Assembly (NCBI GenBank): GCA_003157715.1
Contig: PMKK01000041.1
Location: 2,409 to 27,030, forward strand
DNA length: 24,622 bases
Direction of reading: 5' to 3'
DNA from: Actinomycetota bacterium
Lineage (GTDB): Bacteria; Actinomycetota; Thermoleophilia; UBA2241
Shown here: positions 6,621 to 14,095 of the stretch, piece by piece
How the letters are laid out: each line of letters opens with the position of its first letter
Numbering within the stretch: the stretch's first letter is position 1
The notes under the pieces: generated by a model
Told to the model about the DNA's origin: nothing
Seen by the model: the letters and a program-made list of their open reading frames with translations, nothing else
Databases searched by the model: none
Program-made: the position numbers and the translations under genes

Positions 6621-7145
6621 CCGCCCGCGGGGGGCTCGCGGACAGTCGAACTCCACGGCCCACAGGCGGTGCGGCAGGCCGGCCCATTCCAGTACGCGCT
6701 CAGGGCTCATGCCGAGTCTGCGAGCCACCGCCGCGGACCGCGGGTTGTCGACGTAGATGAGCGAGACGACGCGACGCATCGCGCCCTCGCGAGCGAACGC
6801 CAGATAGGCCGCCCCCGCCTCGGTCGCATAGCCGTGGCCCCAGTAGCCGCGGTGCAGATGATAGCCCAGCTCGGTCTCGGGGCCGCTCTCGAGGTCGCGC
6901 CTGACGAGACCGGCGCCGCCGATCACCTTGCCGGTCTGCCTGAGCACCACGGCGCAGCGGCCGGTGCCGTCGCCGCCCATGAGGGCCATCTCGCCGGCGA
7001 GCCACCGCCGCGCTCGCTGCCGGGTGTACGGCTCCTTGACCCACCAGAACACCTCGGGATCGGCGAGGATCTCGGCCACGTCGTCGAGGTCGGCCGCCGT
7101 GTACTCGCGCACCACGAGGCGCGGCGTGACGAGCCGCACGCTCAC
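6618..7145 (-). CDS. GNAT-family N-acetyltransferase (RimJ/RimL-like)
   Basis: A 175-residue GCN5-related acetyltransferase of the RimJ/RimL-like type. It starts with the typical SVRLVTPRLVVREYTAADLDDV. The acetyl-CoA-binding motif A is represented by ELGYHLHRGYWGHGYATEAGAAYLAFA, and motif B by VYVDNPRSAAVARRLGM-type residues (here IYVDNPRSAAVARRLGM). Relatives acetylate ribosomal protein N-termini or small molecules; the substrate cannot be told from sequence. The GTG start at 7145 has AAGGAG 5 nt upstream; GTG 7139 is a less well-spaced alternative. It lies between ftsY (22 bp gap) and ffh (59 bp gap) on the same strand, so it is probably part of that transcript. I do not regard it as a standard member of the SRP cluster. 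Codon usage looks like its neighbours. Confidence 0.88.
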   Translation of the reverse strand: MSVRLVTPRLVVREYTAADLDDVAEILADPEVFWWVKEPYTRQRARRWLAGEMALMGGDGTGRCAVVLRQTGKVIGGAGLVRRDLESGPETELGYHLHRGYWGHGYATEAGAAYLAFAREGAMRRVVSLIYVDNPRSAAVARRLGMSPERVLEWAGLPHRLWAVEFDCPRAPRGR

Positions 7146-7167
7146 CGCGGCTCCTTGGCGAGCACGC

Positions 7168-8181
7168 TCACGGCGCGTCGCTTCCGGCGTCGGCGAGAAA
7201 CAGCGCGCGGGCGAACTCGTCGGGGTCGAAGGGCCGCAGGTCTTCGAGCCTCTCCCCCGCGCCGATCAGTTTGATCGGGATGCCCAGCTCCTCGCGAATG
7301 GCGATCACGATGCCGCCCTTGGCGCTGCCGTCGAGCTTGGTGAGCACCACGCCGGTCACATCGACCGCTTCGGCGAACACCTGCGCCTGGCGCAGACCGT
7401 TCTGCCCCGTCGTCGCGTCGATCACGAGGAGGGTCTCATGCGGCGCGCCGGGTAACTGCTTGTCGATCACGCGACGGACCTTGGCGAGCTCGTTCATGAG
7501 GTTCACCTGGGTATGCAGCCGCCCGGCCGTGTCGACTATCACGACGTCGGCCCCGCGCGACCGGGCGGCGTCGATGCCGTCGTAGACCACCGCGGCGGGG
7601 TCGCTTCCCGGCGCCTGCCGCACGATCTCACAGCCGACCCGCGAGGCCCACTCGGCGAGCTGTTCGACCGCGGCCGCGCGGAACGTGTCGGCGGCCACCA
7701 TCAAGGGCGTCTTGCCGAGCTCGGCCAGCCTGAAGGCGAGCTTGCCGATGGTGGTCGTCTTGCCGGTGCCGTTGACGCCCACGAGGAGGATCACGGCAGG
7801 CTGCGCCGACACGTCGATCAGACTGTCCTCGGGGTGCTCGGGCTGCAGCATGCGGGCGACGATGCCGGCCAGATGGCCGAGCAGCTCCTCGCGCGAGGCG
7901 AGCTGCTGCTCGGCCGCCTCGCGCTCGAGTTGCTCGACGATCCTCACCGTCGCCTCGACACCGACGTCGGCAAAGATCAGAGCCTCCTCGATGTGCTCCC
8001 AGAGCTCCTCTGTGATGCCGTCGAACATGATCGCGCGGAAGTGCTCGCGCAGCGCCCCGCTCGCCTTGCCCAGGTTCTCGCGCAGCCTGCCGAACAGCCC
8101 GCGCCGCTCCTCGTCTTCGTGCACGACCGCCGCCACCGGCAGCCGCTCGGACAGCCCCTTGAACGCCTCGTGCCAGTCCAC
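7168..8181 (-). CDS. ftsY: Signal recognition particle receptor FtsY
   Basis: A 337-residue SRP receptor GTPase that brings the ribosome-SRP complex to the SecYEG translocon. The NG core is complete: an N-domain helix (ELWEHIEEALIFADVG, about 59-74), Walker A GVNGTGKT (135-142), AADTFRAAA (163-171), DTAGRL (217-222) and TKLDGSAKGG (281-290). The part before the NG domain is only about 40-50 residues and lacks both the long acidic A domain of E. coli FtsY and a transmembrane helix. An amphipathic stretch (GLFGRLRENLGKASGALREHF) could serve for membrane contact. The GTG start at 8181 directly abuts the smc TGA with no base between, indicating translational coupling. The order smc-ftsY is common. 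Confidence 0.97.
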   Translation of the reverse strand: MDWHEAFKGLSERLPVAAVVHEDEERRGLFGRLRENLGKASGALREHFRAIMFDGITEELWEHIEEALIFADVGVEATVRIVEQLEREAAEQQLASREELLGHLAGIVARMLQPEHPEDSLIDVSAQPAVILLVGVNGTGKTTTIGKLAFRLAELGKTPLMVAADTFRAAAVEQLAEWASRVGCEIVRQAPGSDPAAVVYDGIDAARSRGADVVIVDTAGRLHTQVNLMNELAKVRRVIDKQLPGAPHETLLVIDATTGQNGLRQAQVFAEAVDVTGVVLTKLDGSAKGGIVIAIREELGIPIKLIGAGERLEDLRPFDPDEFARALFLADAGSDAP

Positions 8182-11100
8182 TCAGGTCACTCCCGCTTCG
8201 TGGTCGATCTCTTCCTCGGCCATCCGCGCGCTGACGACCTGCGATGTGCCGTCGGGTCCCATGGTCACGCCGTAGAGCAGATCGGCCGCCTCCATGGTGC
8301 GCTTCTGGTGGGTGATGATCAGAAACTGCGTCCTTGACCGATACTCGCGCACCAGCGAGACGAACAGGCCGATGTTGATGTCGTCGAGCGCCGCTTCGAC
8401 CTCGTCGAGGATGTAGAGCGGACAGGTCCTCGAAAGCAGCAGGGCGAGCAGGAACGCAAGCGCCACGAGCGAGCGCTCGCCACCCGACAGCAGGGCCAGC
8501 TTGCGCCCGAGCTTGCGCGCCGGCTTGACCTGAATGGCGATACCCGACGGCTCGCCACCCTCGCCGGGAACGGTGACCAGGCGACCGCTGCCGCCCGGAA
8601 ACAGGATGCCGACCATGTGGGCGAAGTTGCCCTGCACGACGGCGAACGTCTCGTCGAAGTCCACCTCGATGCGCTGCGTCAGCTCCGTGATGAGCGACTC
8701 GGTCTCGTCGAGCGAGCGTTCGAGGTCCTTGCGCTGCTCGCGCAGGAACTCGACGTGCTCAGAGAGACGGGCGCACTCGGCTTCGGCCAGCGGGTTCACG
8801 GGACCAACGCCGTCGCGGCGGCGTTCGAGCCGCTCGAGGCGGCCGCGCAGCGCCGTCGCCTCGCCGTCGTCTTTGGGCGCTTCGAACACGCTGACCTCGA
8901 GCGCCTCGGCGACCTGATCGAAGCGCGCCGCGACCTCGGCCCGGCGCTCCTCGAGGCGAGCCACGGCGACCAGCGCCGCCCCCCGGCTCTCACCCAGCTC
9001 GTCGACCTCGCGCCGCAGGGCCACCTCGTCCTCGGCCAGCCGGCGAGCCGCGACCCTGTCGCGTACCCGGCCCTCGGCCTCACCCGCCTCGTCGCTCAGG
9101 CGCTTGATCAACGGTTCGACGCCCCTCTGCAGCGTTTCGAGCGCCGCCACGACGTCGGCGCAGGCCTCGGTCGCCCCGGGTACGCCCTCCAGGCGGCTCT
9201 CGACCTCGCGCAAGCGCCGGCGAGCGCTTTCGAGACGCCGCTCGTTGCGCGCTCGTTCGTCGGCACTCCGCTGCTCGCGGGCCTGCCGCTCGTCGAGCTC
9301 GATGCGAGCCCGCGTGAGGACGCCCAGCGTCTCGAGATGCGCGGCCTCGGCGGTCGCGGTGGCCGCTTCGCTCACGCGCAGCGCCGCGCGTCCCGCCGCT
9401 GCTTCGCGCTCTTGCGTCGCGCTACGCTCGGCCAGCGCGACAAGCTCGGCGTCGAGGCTGTCGGCCTCGGCGCGGGCAGCCGTCAGCGCTTCGGTCAGGC
9501 GCCGCGCGCGTTCGTCGGCGCCGCGCTGCTCGACCGCGGCCGACGTGGAGCGGCGCCGCGCCTCGTCGAGCGCCACGGCGGCCGCTTCGAGGGTGGCCGC
9601 GGCGCCGGCCCGAGCGCTCGCCAGGGCCTCGGAGCGCGCCCGCGCGCCCGCCACCGCCACGCTCTCCCGAGCCTCGCGAGCCTTGAGGGCGTCGAGACGC
9701 TCGACGAGCGCCTCGACACGCGCGCGCCGTTCGATCACCAGCGCCGCCGGTACGCCCGCCGCCAGACCGAGCTGCCCGGTCGAGGGCCGGTAGTAGGAGC
9801 CGTCGCGCATGACCGCGAGCCCCTCGAAGGAATCGGGCACCGCCGTGAGGTCGGACACCACGACGACCTCCGAGAGGACCTGGTCGAGGTGGTCGCCGGT
9901 GTCGACCGTCACCTTGTCGGCAAGCGCCAGGGCGCCGGGAAAGGCGACCGCCGTCCGTCCGCGGCCGGCGTGCGCCGGCGCCAGCAGGCGGGCCAGCAGC
10001 ACTCCGGCCGAACGCAGCGCTTCGAGGACCGACCATTTCTCGTCGCCGCCCGAGACGGCGAGCGTGCCCGGATGCTGGGCGAGCGCCGCGGCCAGAGCGA
10101 GCTCGTAGCCGCGCTCGCAGCTCACCGCCGCGGACAGCTCGACCACGCCGGGATAGCGTTCGGCGACCCGCAGGACCTCGGCGTCGACCTCGCGCAATTC
10201 AGAAAGCGAGGCGCCGGCGTGCTCGAGGTCAGCCTCGACGCCGGCCCGCTCGGCGGCGATCTGCTGCCACGCCGCCGTGACCTCGGCGAGCGCCGCGGCC
10301 GCCGCCGCAGCCTGGTCACCGGCCGCGTCGGCAGCCGATTCGGCAGCGCTCAGCGCTGCCGCCGCTTCGTCTAAGGCGGCGGCGCGGCGGCGCTCGTCGT
10401 CGGCCGCCGCCGCGCGTGCCGCGTCGTTGCTCTCGACCTCGGCCGTGAGACGGCCGGCGTCGGCTTCGACCGCGACCCGCCGCCGGCCGGCGCGCTCGCG
10501 CCGGGCGACCACCGTCTCCAGTTCGAGCTCCTGGCGGGCGCAGGCCGAACGCCGCTCTCCGAGCTCCCCGCGCGCCGCCGCAAGAAGCACGGCGGCCTTG
10601 CCCTGGGCCTCCTCGGCCGCGGCGCGCGCGGCTTCGAAAGCGCTGAGGTCGTCGCCCGCCGGCAGCGGCTCGCCGGACGCGGTGCCGCTCTCGATCTCGG
10701 CCGCGAGACTTTCGCGTTCGGCCTCGGCGGCGCGGCGCATCTCGTCGAGCAGCGCGCCCCGCTGGGCGATAAGCCGGCGGCAGCCCGCCAGCCGGTCGCC
10801 CAGATACCGCGCCCGCAGGGCACGGCCGGCACGCCGCTCCCGCTCGCGCACGTCGCGCGCGAAGGACTCCTCTTCGGCGAGACGGGCCTGCTCGGTCTGC
10901 GCCAGGCGCTCGTCGAGGGCCGCCCTGCGGGCCGCGACCGACGTGACCGCCGCGCGCTCTTCGGCGAGGCGCTCGTCGAGGGCCACGATCTCACCGGTGA
11001 GCAGGCGGCCGCGGGTCTCGGCCAGTTCGTTCTCGATGCCGCGCAACGTCTCGGCGGCGTTGGCCTGGCGGCGCAGCGGCGCGAGCTGCAGGTTCGCCTC

Positions 11101-11688
11101 GCGCTCGAGGTCGCGGGCCCGCTCGAGATTGCGCCGGACCTCTCGCAGCTTTATCTCGGAGCGTTCCCGGCGGCGCTTATAGCGCCCCAGGCCGGCGGCC
11201 TCTTCGACCAGGGCTCGTCGTTCGTCGGGTTTGGCCGCGAGCAGCGTCTCGACCTTGCCCTGGCCGATGATCGAATGCATCTCGCGCCCCAGGCCCATCT
11301 CGGCCGTGAGCTCGATGACGTCGGTAAGGCGGCACGTGGCCCGGTTGATCGTGTAGGTGGTCTCGCCGCCGCGCACGATGCGGCGCCCGATGCTGACCTC
11401 GGCCGTGGGGACGGACAAGGCTCCGTCGGAGTTGTCGAACACGAGCTCGACCTCAGCCGCGGCGGCCGCCCGCCGCCCGTCGCTGCCGGCGAAGATGAGG
11501 TCCTGCATCGAGGTGCCGCGGATACTCGTGGGGCTCTGCTCGCCGAGCACCCACATGACGGCGTCGGCGATGTTGCTCTTGCCGCTGCCGTTGGGCCCGA
11601 TGACCACGGCGACGCCGGGTTCGAAGACCAGCTCGGTCTGCCGCGAGAACGACTTGAAGCCCTTCATGCGCAGCGCGCGCAGGAACAC
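8182..11688 (-). CDS. smc: Chromosome segregation ATPase SMC
   Basis: A 1168-residue SMC protein, the core of bacterial condensin, which forms dimers that extrude DNA loops with ScpA and ScpB. The N-terminal head has FLRALRMKGFKSF and Walker A GPNGSGKS (31-38). Long coiled-coil arms rich in Ala, Arg and Glu flank a globular hinge at about 505-645. The C-terminal head carries the signature LALLSGGERSLVALAFL (about 1065) and Walker B LYILDEVEAALDD (about 1090). The length is normal. The GTG start at 11688 matches the family N-terminus and follows the rnc stop by 6 bp; the stop abuts ftsY. scpA and scpB are not in the window. Very high GC makes long antisense open frames here, which I do not consider genes. 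Confidence 0.97.
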   Translation of the reverse strand: MFLRALRMKGFKSFSRQTELVFEPGVAVVIGPNGSGKSNIADAVMWVLGEQSPTSIRGTSMQDLIFAGSDGRRAAAAAEVELVFDNSDGALSVPTAEVSIGRRIVRGGETTYTINRATCRLTDVIELTAEMGLGREMHSIIGQGKVETLLAAKPDERRALVEEAAGLGRYKRRRERSEIKLREVRRNLERARDLEREANLQLAPLRRQANAAETLRGIENELAETRGRLLTGEIVALDERLAEERAAVTSVAARRAALDERLAQTEQARLAEEESFARDVRERERRAGRALRARYLGDRLAGCRRLIAQRGALLDEMRRAAEAERESLAAEIESGTASGEPLPAGDDLSAFEAARAAAEEAQGKAAVLLAAARGELGERRSACARQELELETVVARRERAGRRRVAVEADAGRLTAEVESNDAARAAAADDERRRAAALDEAAAALSAAESAADAAGDQAAAAAAALAEVTAAWQQIAAERAGVEADLEHAGASLSELREVDAEVLRVAERYPGVVELSAAVSCERGYELALAAALAQHPGTLAVSGGDEKWSVLEALRSAGVLLARLLAPAHAGRGRTAVAFPGALALADKVTVDTGDHLDQVLSEVVVVSDLTAVPDSFEGLAVMRDGSYYRPSTGQLGLAAGVPAALVIERRARVEALVERLDALKAREARESVAVAGARARSEALASARAGAAATLEAAAVALDEARRRSTSAAVEQRGADERARRLTEALTAARAEADSLDAELVALAERSATQEREAAAGRAALRVSEAATATAEAAHLETLGVLTRARIELDERQAREQRSADERARNERRLESARRRLREVESRLEGVPGATEACADVVAALETLQRGVEPLIKRLSDEAGEAEGRVRDRVAARRLAEDEVALRREVDELGESRGAALVAVARLEERRAEVAARFDQVAEALEVSVFEAPKDDGEATALRGRLERLERRRDGVGPVNPLAEAECARLSEHVEFLREQRKDLERSLDETESLITELTQRIEVDFDETFAVVQGNFAHMVGILFPGGSGRLVTVPGEGGEPSGIAIQVKPARKLGRKLALLSGGERSLVALAFLLALLLSRTCPLYILDEVEAALDDINIGLFVSLVREYRSRTQFLIITHQKRTMEAADLLYGVTMGPDGTSQVVSARMAEEEIDHEAGVT

Positions 11689-11694
11689 CCTCGG

Positions 11695-12576
11695 TTACGC
11701 TCCGGCGTCTGAAGGCGGCACGGCGGGCGGCTGCTCGCCGTCGGCACCGCCGCCGCCCACCTCGTCGGCACGGGCGCCGCCGTCCGCTTCGCCGCCCTGC
11801 GAGGCCGGCTCCCCCGCGCCCTCTTGCGGCGACGATTCCGCGGCCTCGAGTACGGCGCCGCGACGACCGCGCCCGCGAAGACGCACCCGGCGCCGCCTTG
11901 GCTTGTCGTCACGGTTCAGGTCGCGCAGCGCCTCGCCGGCCGCCTCTTGCTCGGCACGTTTCTTGCTGGCGCCTACGCCGCGCCCGAGCGCCAGCCCGTC
12001 GACCATGGCTTCGACTACGAATTCGCGGGCGTGCGGCGGGCCGATCGTCTCGACCAGCCGGTAGGCGACCGCGCGGCCGTTCTTGGCGAGCTGTTCCTGA
12101 AGCTCGGTCTTGAAGTCGACGTAGCTGCGCTCGGCAAAGGAGATGTGCTCGGTGAACGCCTCGATCACCGCGGGGCGCACGACATCGAGTCCGTAGGTGA
12201 GATAGACCGCCCCGATGAGCGATTCGGTCATGTCGGCCAGGATGTTCTCGTTGGCGACGAGCTGGTCGAGCTCGGCCGGTTCATGGCCGCTCCCGAAGCG
12301 CCGCACGAACTCGGGCAGCCCCAGGTCGGCCGCGACCACCGCGCAGGTGACCCGGCTGACGACGTAGGCGCGCAGACGCGCCAGGCTGCCTTCGGAGTGG
12401 TCGGGAAAGCGACGGTAGAGCTCGGTCGTCACGGCGAGACTGAGCACGCTGTCGCCGAGAAACTCAAGGCGCTCGTAGGAGCGGCCGCGTTCGGCCACCC
12501 ATGACGAGTGCGTAAAGACCTGGCGCAGAAGCCCGTCGTCGAGCTGCTCCGCCAGAGCCAGCAGACGCCATACCAT
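11695..12576 (-). CDS. rnc: Ribonuclease III with long charged C-terminal tail
   Basis: A 293-residue double-strand-specific endoribonuclease that processes rRNA precursors and structured mRNAs. The RNase III domain has the signature YERLEFLGDSVL (34-45) with E38 and D42, and the second acidic pair D115 and E118 in NILADMTESLIGAVYL. The dsRNA-binding domain spans about 154-219 (DFKTELQEQL ... GVGASKKRAEQEAAGEAL). After it comes an unusual tail of about 70 residues: first basic (PRRRRVRLRGRGRRG, 227-240), then acidic and rich in Gly, Ala and Glu. Typical bacterial RNase III ends at about 225-240. The start ATG 12576 has GGGGAG 9 nt upstream. It lies 85 bp after acpP and 6 bp before smc. Confidence 0.96.
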   Translation of the reverse strand: MVWRLLALAEQLDDGLLRQVFTHSSWVAERGRSYERLEFLGDSVLSLAVTTELYRRFPDHSEGSLARLRAYVVSRVTCAVVAADLGLPEFVRRFGSGHEPAELDQLVANENILADMTESLIGAVYLTYGLDVVRPAVIEAFTEHISFAERSYVDFKTELQEQLAKNGRAVAYRLVETIGPPHAREFVVEAMVDGLALGRGVGASKKRAEQEAAGEALRDLNRDDKPRRRRVRLRGRGRRGAVLEAAESSPQEGAGEPASQGGEADGGARADEVGGGGADGEQPPAVPPSDAGA

Positions 12577-12585
12577 CTGTCAGTT

Positions 12586-12604
12586 CTCCCCTGTGGAAGA
12601 GGGG
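12586..12604 (-). promoter_or_regulatory. Small hairpin covering the rnc ribosome binding site
   Basis: In the rnc leader, CCCCT (12604-12600) can pair with AGGGG (12592-12588) around a 7-nt loop. AGGGG overlaps the Shine-Dalgarno sequence AGGGGAG (12592-12586). Such pairing could limit rnc translation. The stem is only 5 bp, so this is speculative. Confidence 0.3.
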
Positions 12605-12661
12605 CCGATCCCGCGCGTCTCAGGACCCGACCCGGCGTGACCGGCGCGCCGCCGATCGAAG

Positions 12662-12904
12662 CTAGCTCAGCCGTCCCATGACGAAATCGACGGCGTCGCC
12701 GACGGTCTTGATGCCGGCGGCCTCTTCGTCTGAGATCTTGATGGCGAACTTGTCTTCCATGGTCATGACAAGCTCTACGAGGTCGAGCGAGTCGGTCTCG
12801 AGATCTTCCTGGAAGCGCGCTGCAAGGGTGACCTTGTCTTCGTCGACGCTGAGAGTCTCGACCAGGATCGACTTGACTTGCTCGAATGCTTCTTCCCTCG
12901 TCAT
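12662..12904 (-). CDS. acpP: Acyl carrier protein
   Basis: An 80-residue acidic acyl carrier protein that holds growing fatty acyl chains on a 4'-phosphopantetheine arm. The attachment serine is S39 in the DSL motif (ETDSLDLVEL), with helix 2 continuing as VMTMEDKF. The start ATG 12904 has an excellent ribosome binding site (GGAGG, 7 nt spacing). A putative promoter lies at 12963-12936, in the 78 bp after plsX. The plsX-acpP order is widely conserved, and PlsX uses acyl-ACP as substrate, so the pairing makes biochemical sense. The fatty acid elongation genes fabD, fabG and fabF, often next in line, are absent; rnc follows after 85 bp instead. Confidence 0.97.
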   Translation of the reverse strand: MTREEAFEQVKSILVETLSVDEDKVTLAARFQEDLETDSLDLVELVMTMEDKFAIKISDEEAAGIKTVGDAVDFVMGRLS

Positions 12905-12935
12905 GCACTGACCTCCGGCTCTCCGATTTGAAGCT

Positions 12936-12963
12936 ACTCTACCAGAACGCGCAGGCGCTGCAA
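12936..12963 (-). promoter_or_regulatory. Putative SigA-type promoter of acpP
   Basis: A -35-like TTGCAG (12963-12958), 16-nt spacer, and extended -10 TGG-TAGAGT (-10 hexamer at 12941-12936). The -10 ends 32 nt before the acpP ATG. TTCTGGTAGAGTA (12947-12935) is identical to the word in the rplS promoter region. A 6-bp hairpin GGCGCT/AGCGCC (12972-12954) overlaps the -35. Support is the shared word, spacing and position; no single hexamer is close to consensus. Confidence 0.45.
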
Positions 12964-12982
12964 AAAAGCGCCGCGGCCGAAC

Positions 12983-14089
12983 CTAGCGCGTGGCTCGCTC
13001 GCCGGCGGACGGCTCAACGGCGTCGCCGGACGGCTCATCGGCGCCGGCAGCCAGGCGCCGCGCGATGGTGGGCAGCAGTTCGCTCGTGACGCCGCGCGAC
13101 GCCGTGCGGATGCCGTTGGCCACTCCCGTGGCGTGCGAGCTGCCGTGGCCGACGACCATGGGCCGGCGCAGACCGAGCAGGTAGGCGCCGCCGTACTGCT
13201 CGGGGTCGAGCGCCTCGCCGATGCGCCTGAGATCGCGCGCCATGAGCGCCGCACCGAGCTTGGCGCGCAGCGAGCTCTGCACGGAGTTGCGGATCTCGCC
13301 GACGATCGTGCGAGCGGTGCCTTCGAACACCTTGAGGGCGACGTTGCCGCTGAAGCCGTCGGTCACCACGACGTCGACCGTGTGGCGCGTGAGGTCGCGT
13401 CCCTCGACGTTGCCGAAGAAGTTGATCTGCGGGTCGGCGGCCATCAGCTTGTGAGCTTCGATCACGGTCTGAGTACCCTTGGACGGCTCCTCGCCGATCG
13501 ACAGCAGGCCCACGCTCGGCCGCTGCACACCCAGCACCTCCTGGGCAAAGACCTGGCCCATGACGGCAAACTGACGCAGGGCTTCGGGACGCACCTCGGC
13601 GTTGGCGCCGGCATCGAGAAACACGACGGGGGTGGGCACGGCGGGCAGCAGCGTGCACAAAGCCGGTCGCAGCACGCCCTTGATGCGGTGCACGTGCAGC
13701 AGGCCGGCGGCCAGAGCGGCGCCGGTATTGCCCATCGACACGAAGGCGTCGGCCCGGCCGTCGGCCACGAGCCGCGCGGCGACCACGAGCGACGACCCGG
13801 GCCGGCCGCGCACCGCTTCGACCGGTTCGTCGCCGGAGCCGATCTTGTCGGTGGCCGGCACGATCTCGATATGCGGGTGGCCGCCGGCCGGCAGCAACTC
13901 GCGCAGTCTGTCTTCGGGCCCGACGAGCAGGATGGTCAGCAGGTCGCCGGCCGCTTCGAGGGCGCCGGCGACCACGACCTCGGGGGCGTCGTCGCCGCCG
14001 AGGCCATCGAGCGCCACGCGCACCGGCGTTCCGGCCTTGTGGGCCGTCAAGGCACGGTGCACGTCCTGAGGGGTGGAGACCTTGTTCAC
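12983..14089 (-). CDS. plsX: Phosphate acyltransferase PlsX
   Basis: A 368-residue enzyme that converts acyl-ACP and phosphate to acyl-phosphate, the acyl donor used by PlsY to make lysophosphatidic acid in most bacteria. The N-terminal VRVALDGLGGDDAPEVVV contains the conserved GGDxAP (31-36). Further family blocks are ATDKIGSGDEPV, SMGNTGAALAAGL, FLDAGANAEV, GLLSIGEEPSKGTQ, VVTDGFSGNVALK and YGGAYLLGLRRPMVVGHG. The GTG at 14089 follows the preceding stop by 6 bp and has no Shine-Dalgarno sequence. GTG 14023 (residue 23 of the long form) has GGA 6 nt upstream and matches the usual N-terminus, so it may be the true start. PlsX shares a fold superfamily with the catalytic domain of phosphotransacetylase, which matters given the upstream neighbour. 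Confidence 0.95.
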   Translation of the reverse strand: MNKVSTPQDVHRALTAHKAGTPVRVALDGLGGDDAPEVVVAGALEAAGDLLTILLVGPEDRLRELLPAGGHPHIEIVPATDKIGSGDEPVEAVRGRPGSSLVVAARLVADGRADAFVSMGNTGAALAAGLLHVHRIKGVLRPALCTLLPAVPTPVVFLDAGANAEVRPEALRQFAVMGQVFAQEVLGVQRPSVGLLSIGEEPSKGTQTVIEAHKLMAADPQINFFGNVEGRDLTRHTVDVVVTDGFSGNVALKVFEGTARTIVGEIRNSVQSSLRAKLGAALMARDLRRIGEALDPEQYGGAYLLGLRRPMVVGHGSSHATGVANGIRTASRGVTSELLPTIARRLAAGADEPSGDAVEPSAGERATR

Positions 14090-14095
14090 GGGGGA

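Noticed and set aside
8617..10374. Long open frame of 585 codons on the plus strand, antisense to smc
   Set aside because: It mirrors the smc codons in a GC-rich, Ala/Arg/Glu-rich region. The product has no recognisable domain and smc is complete on the other strand.
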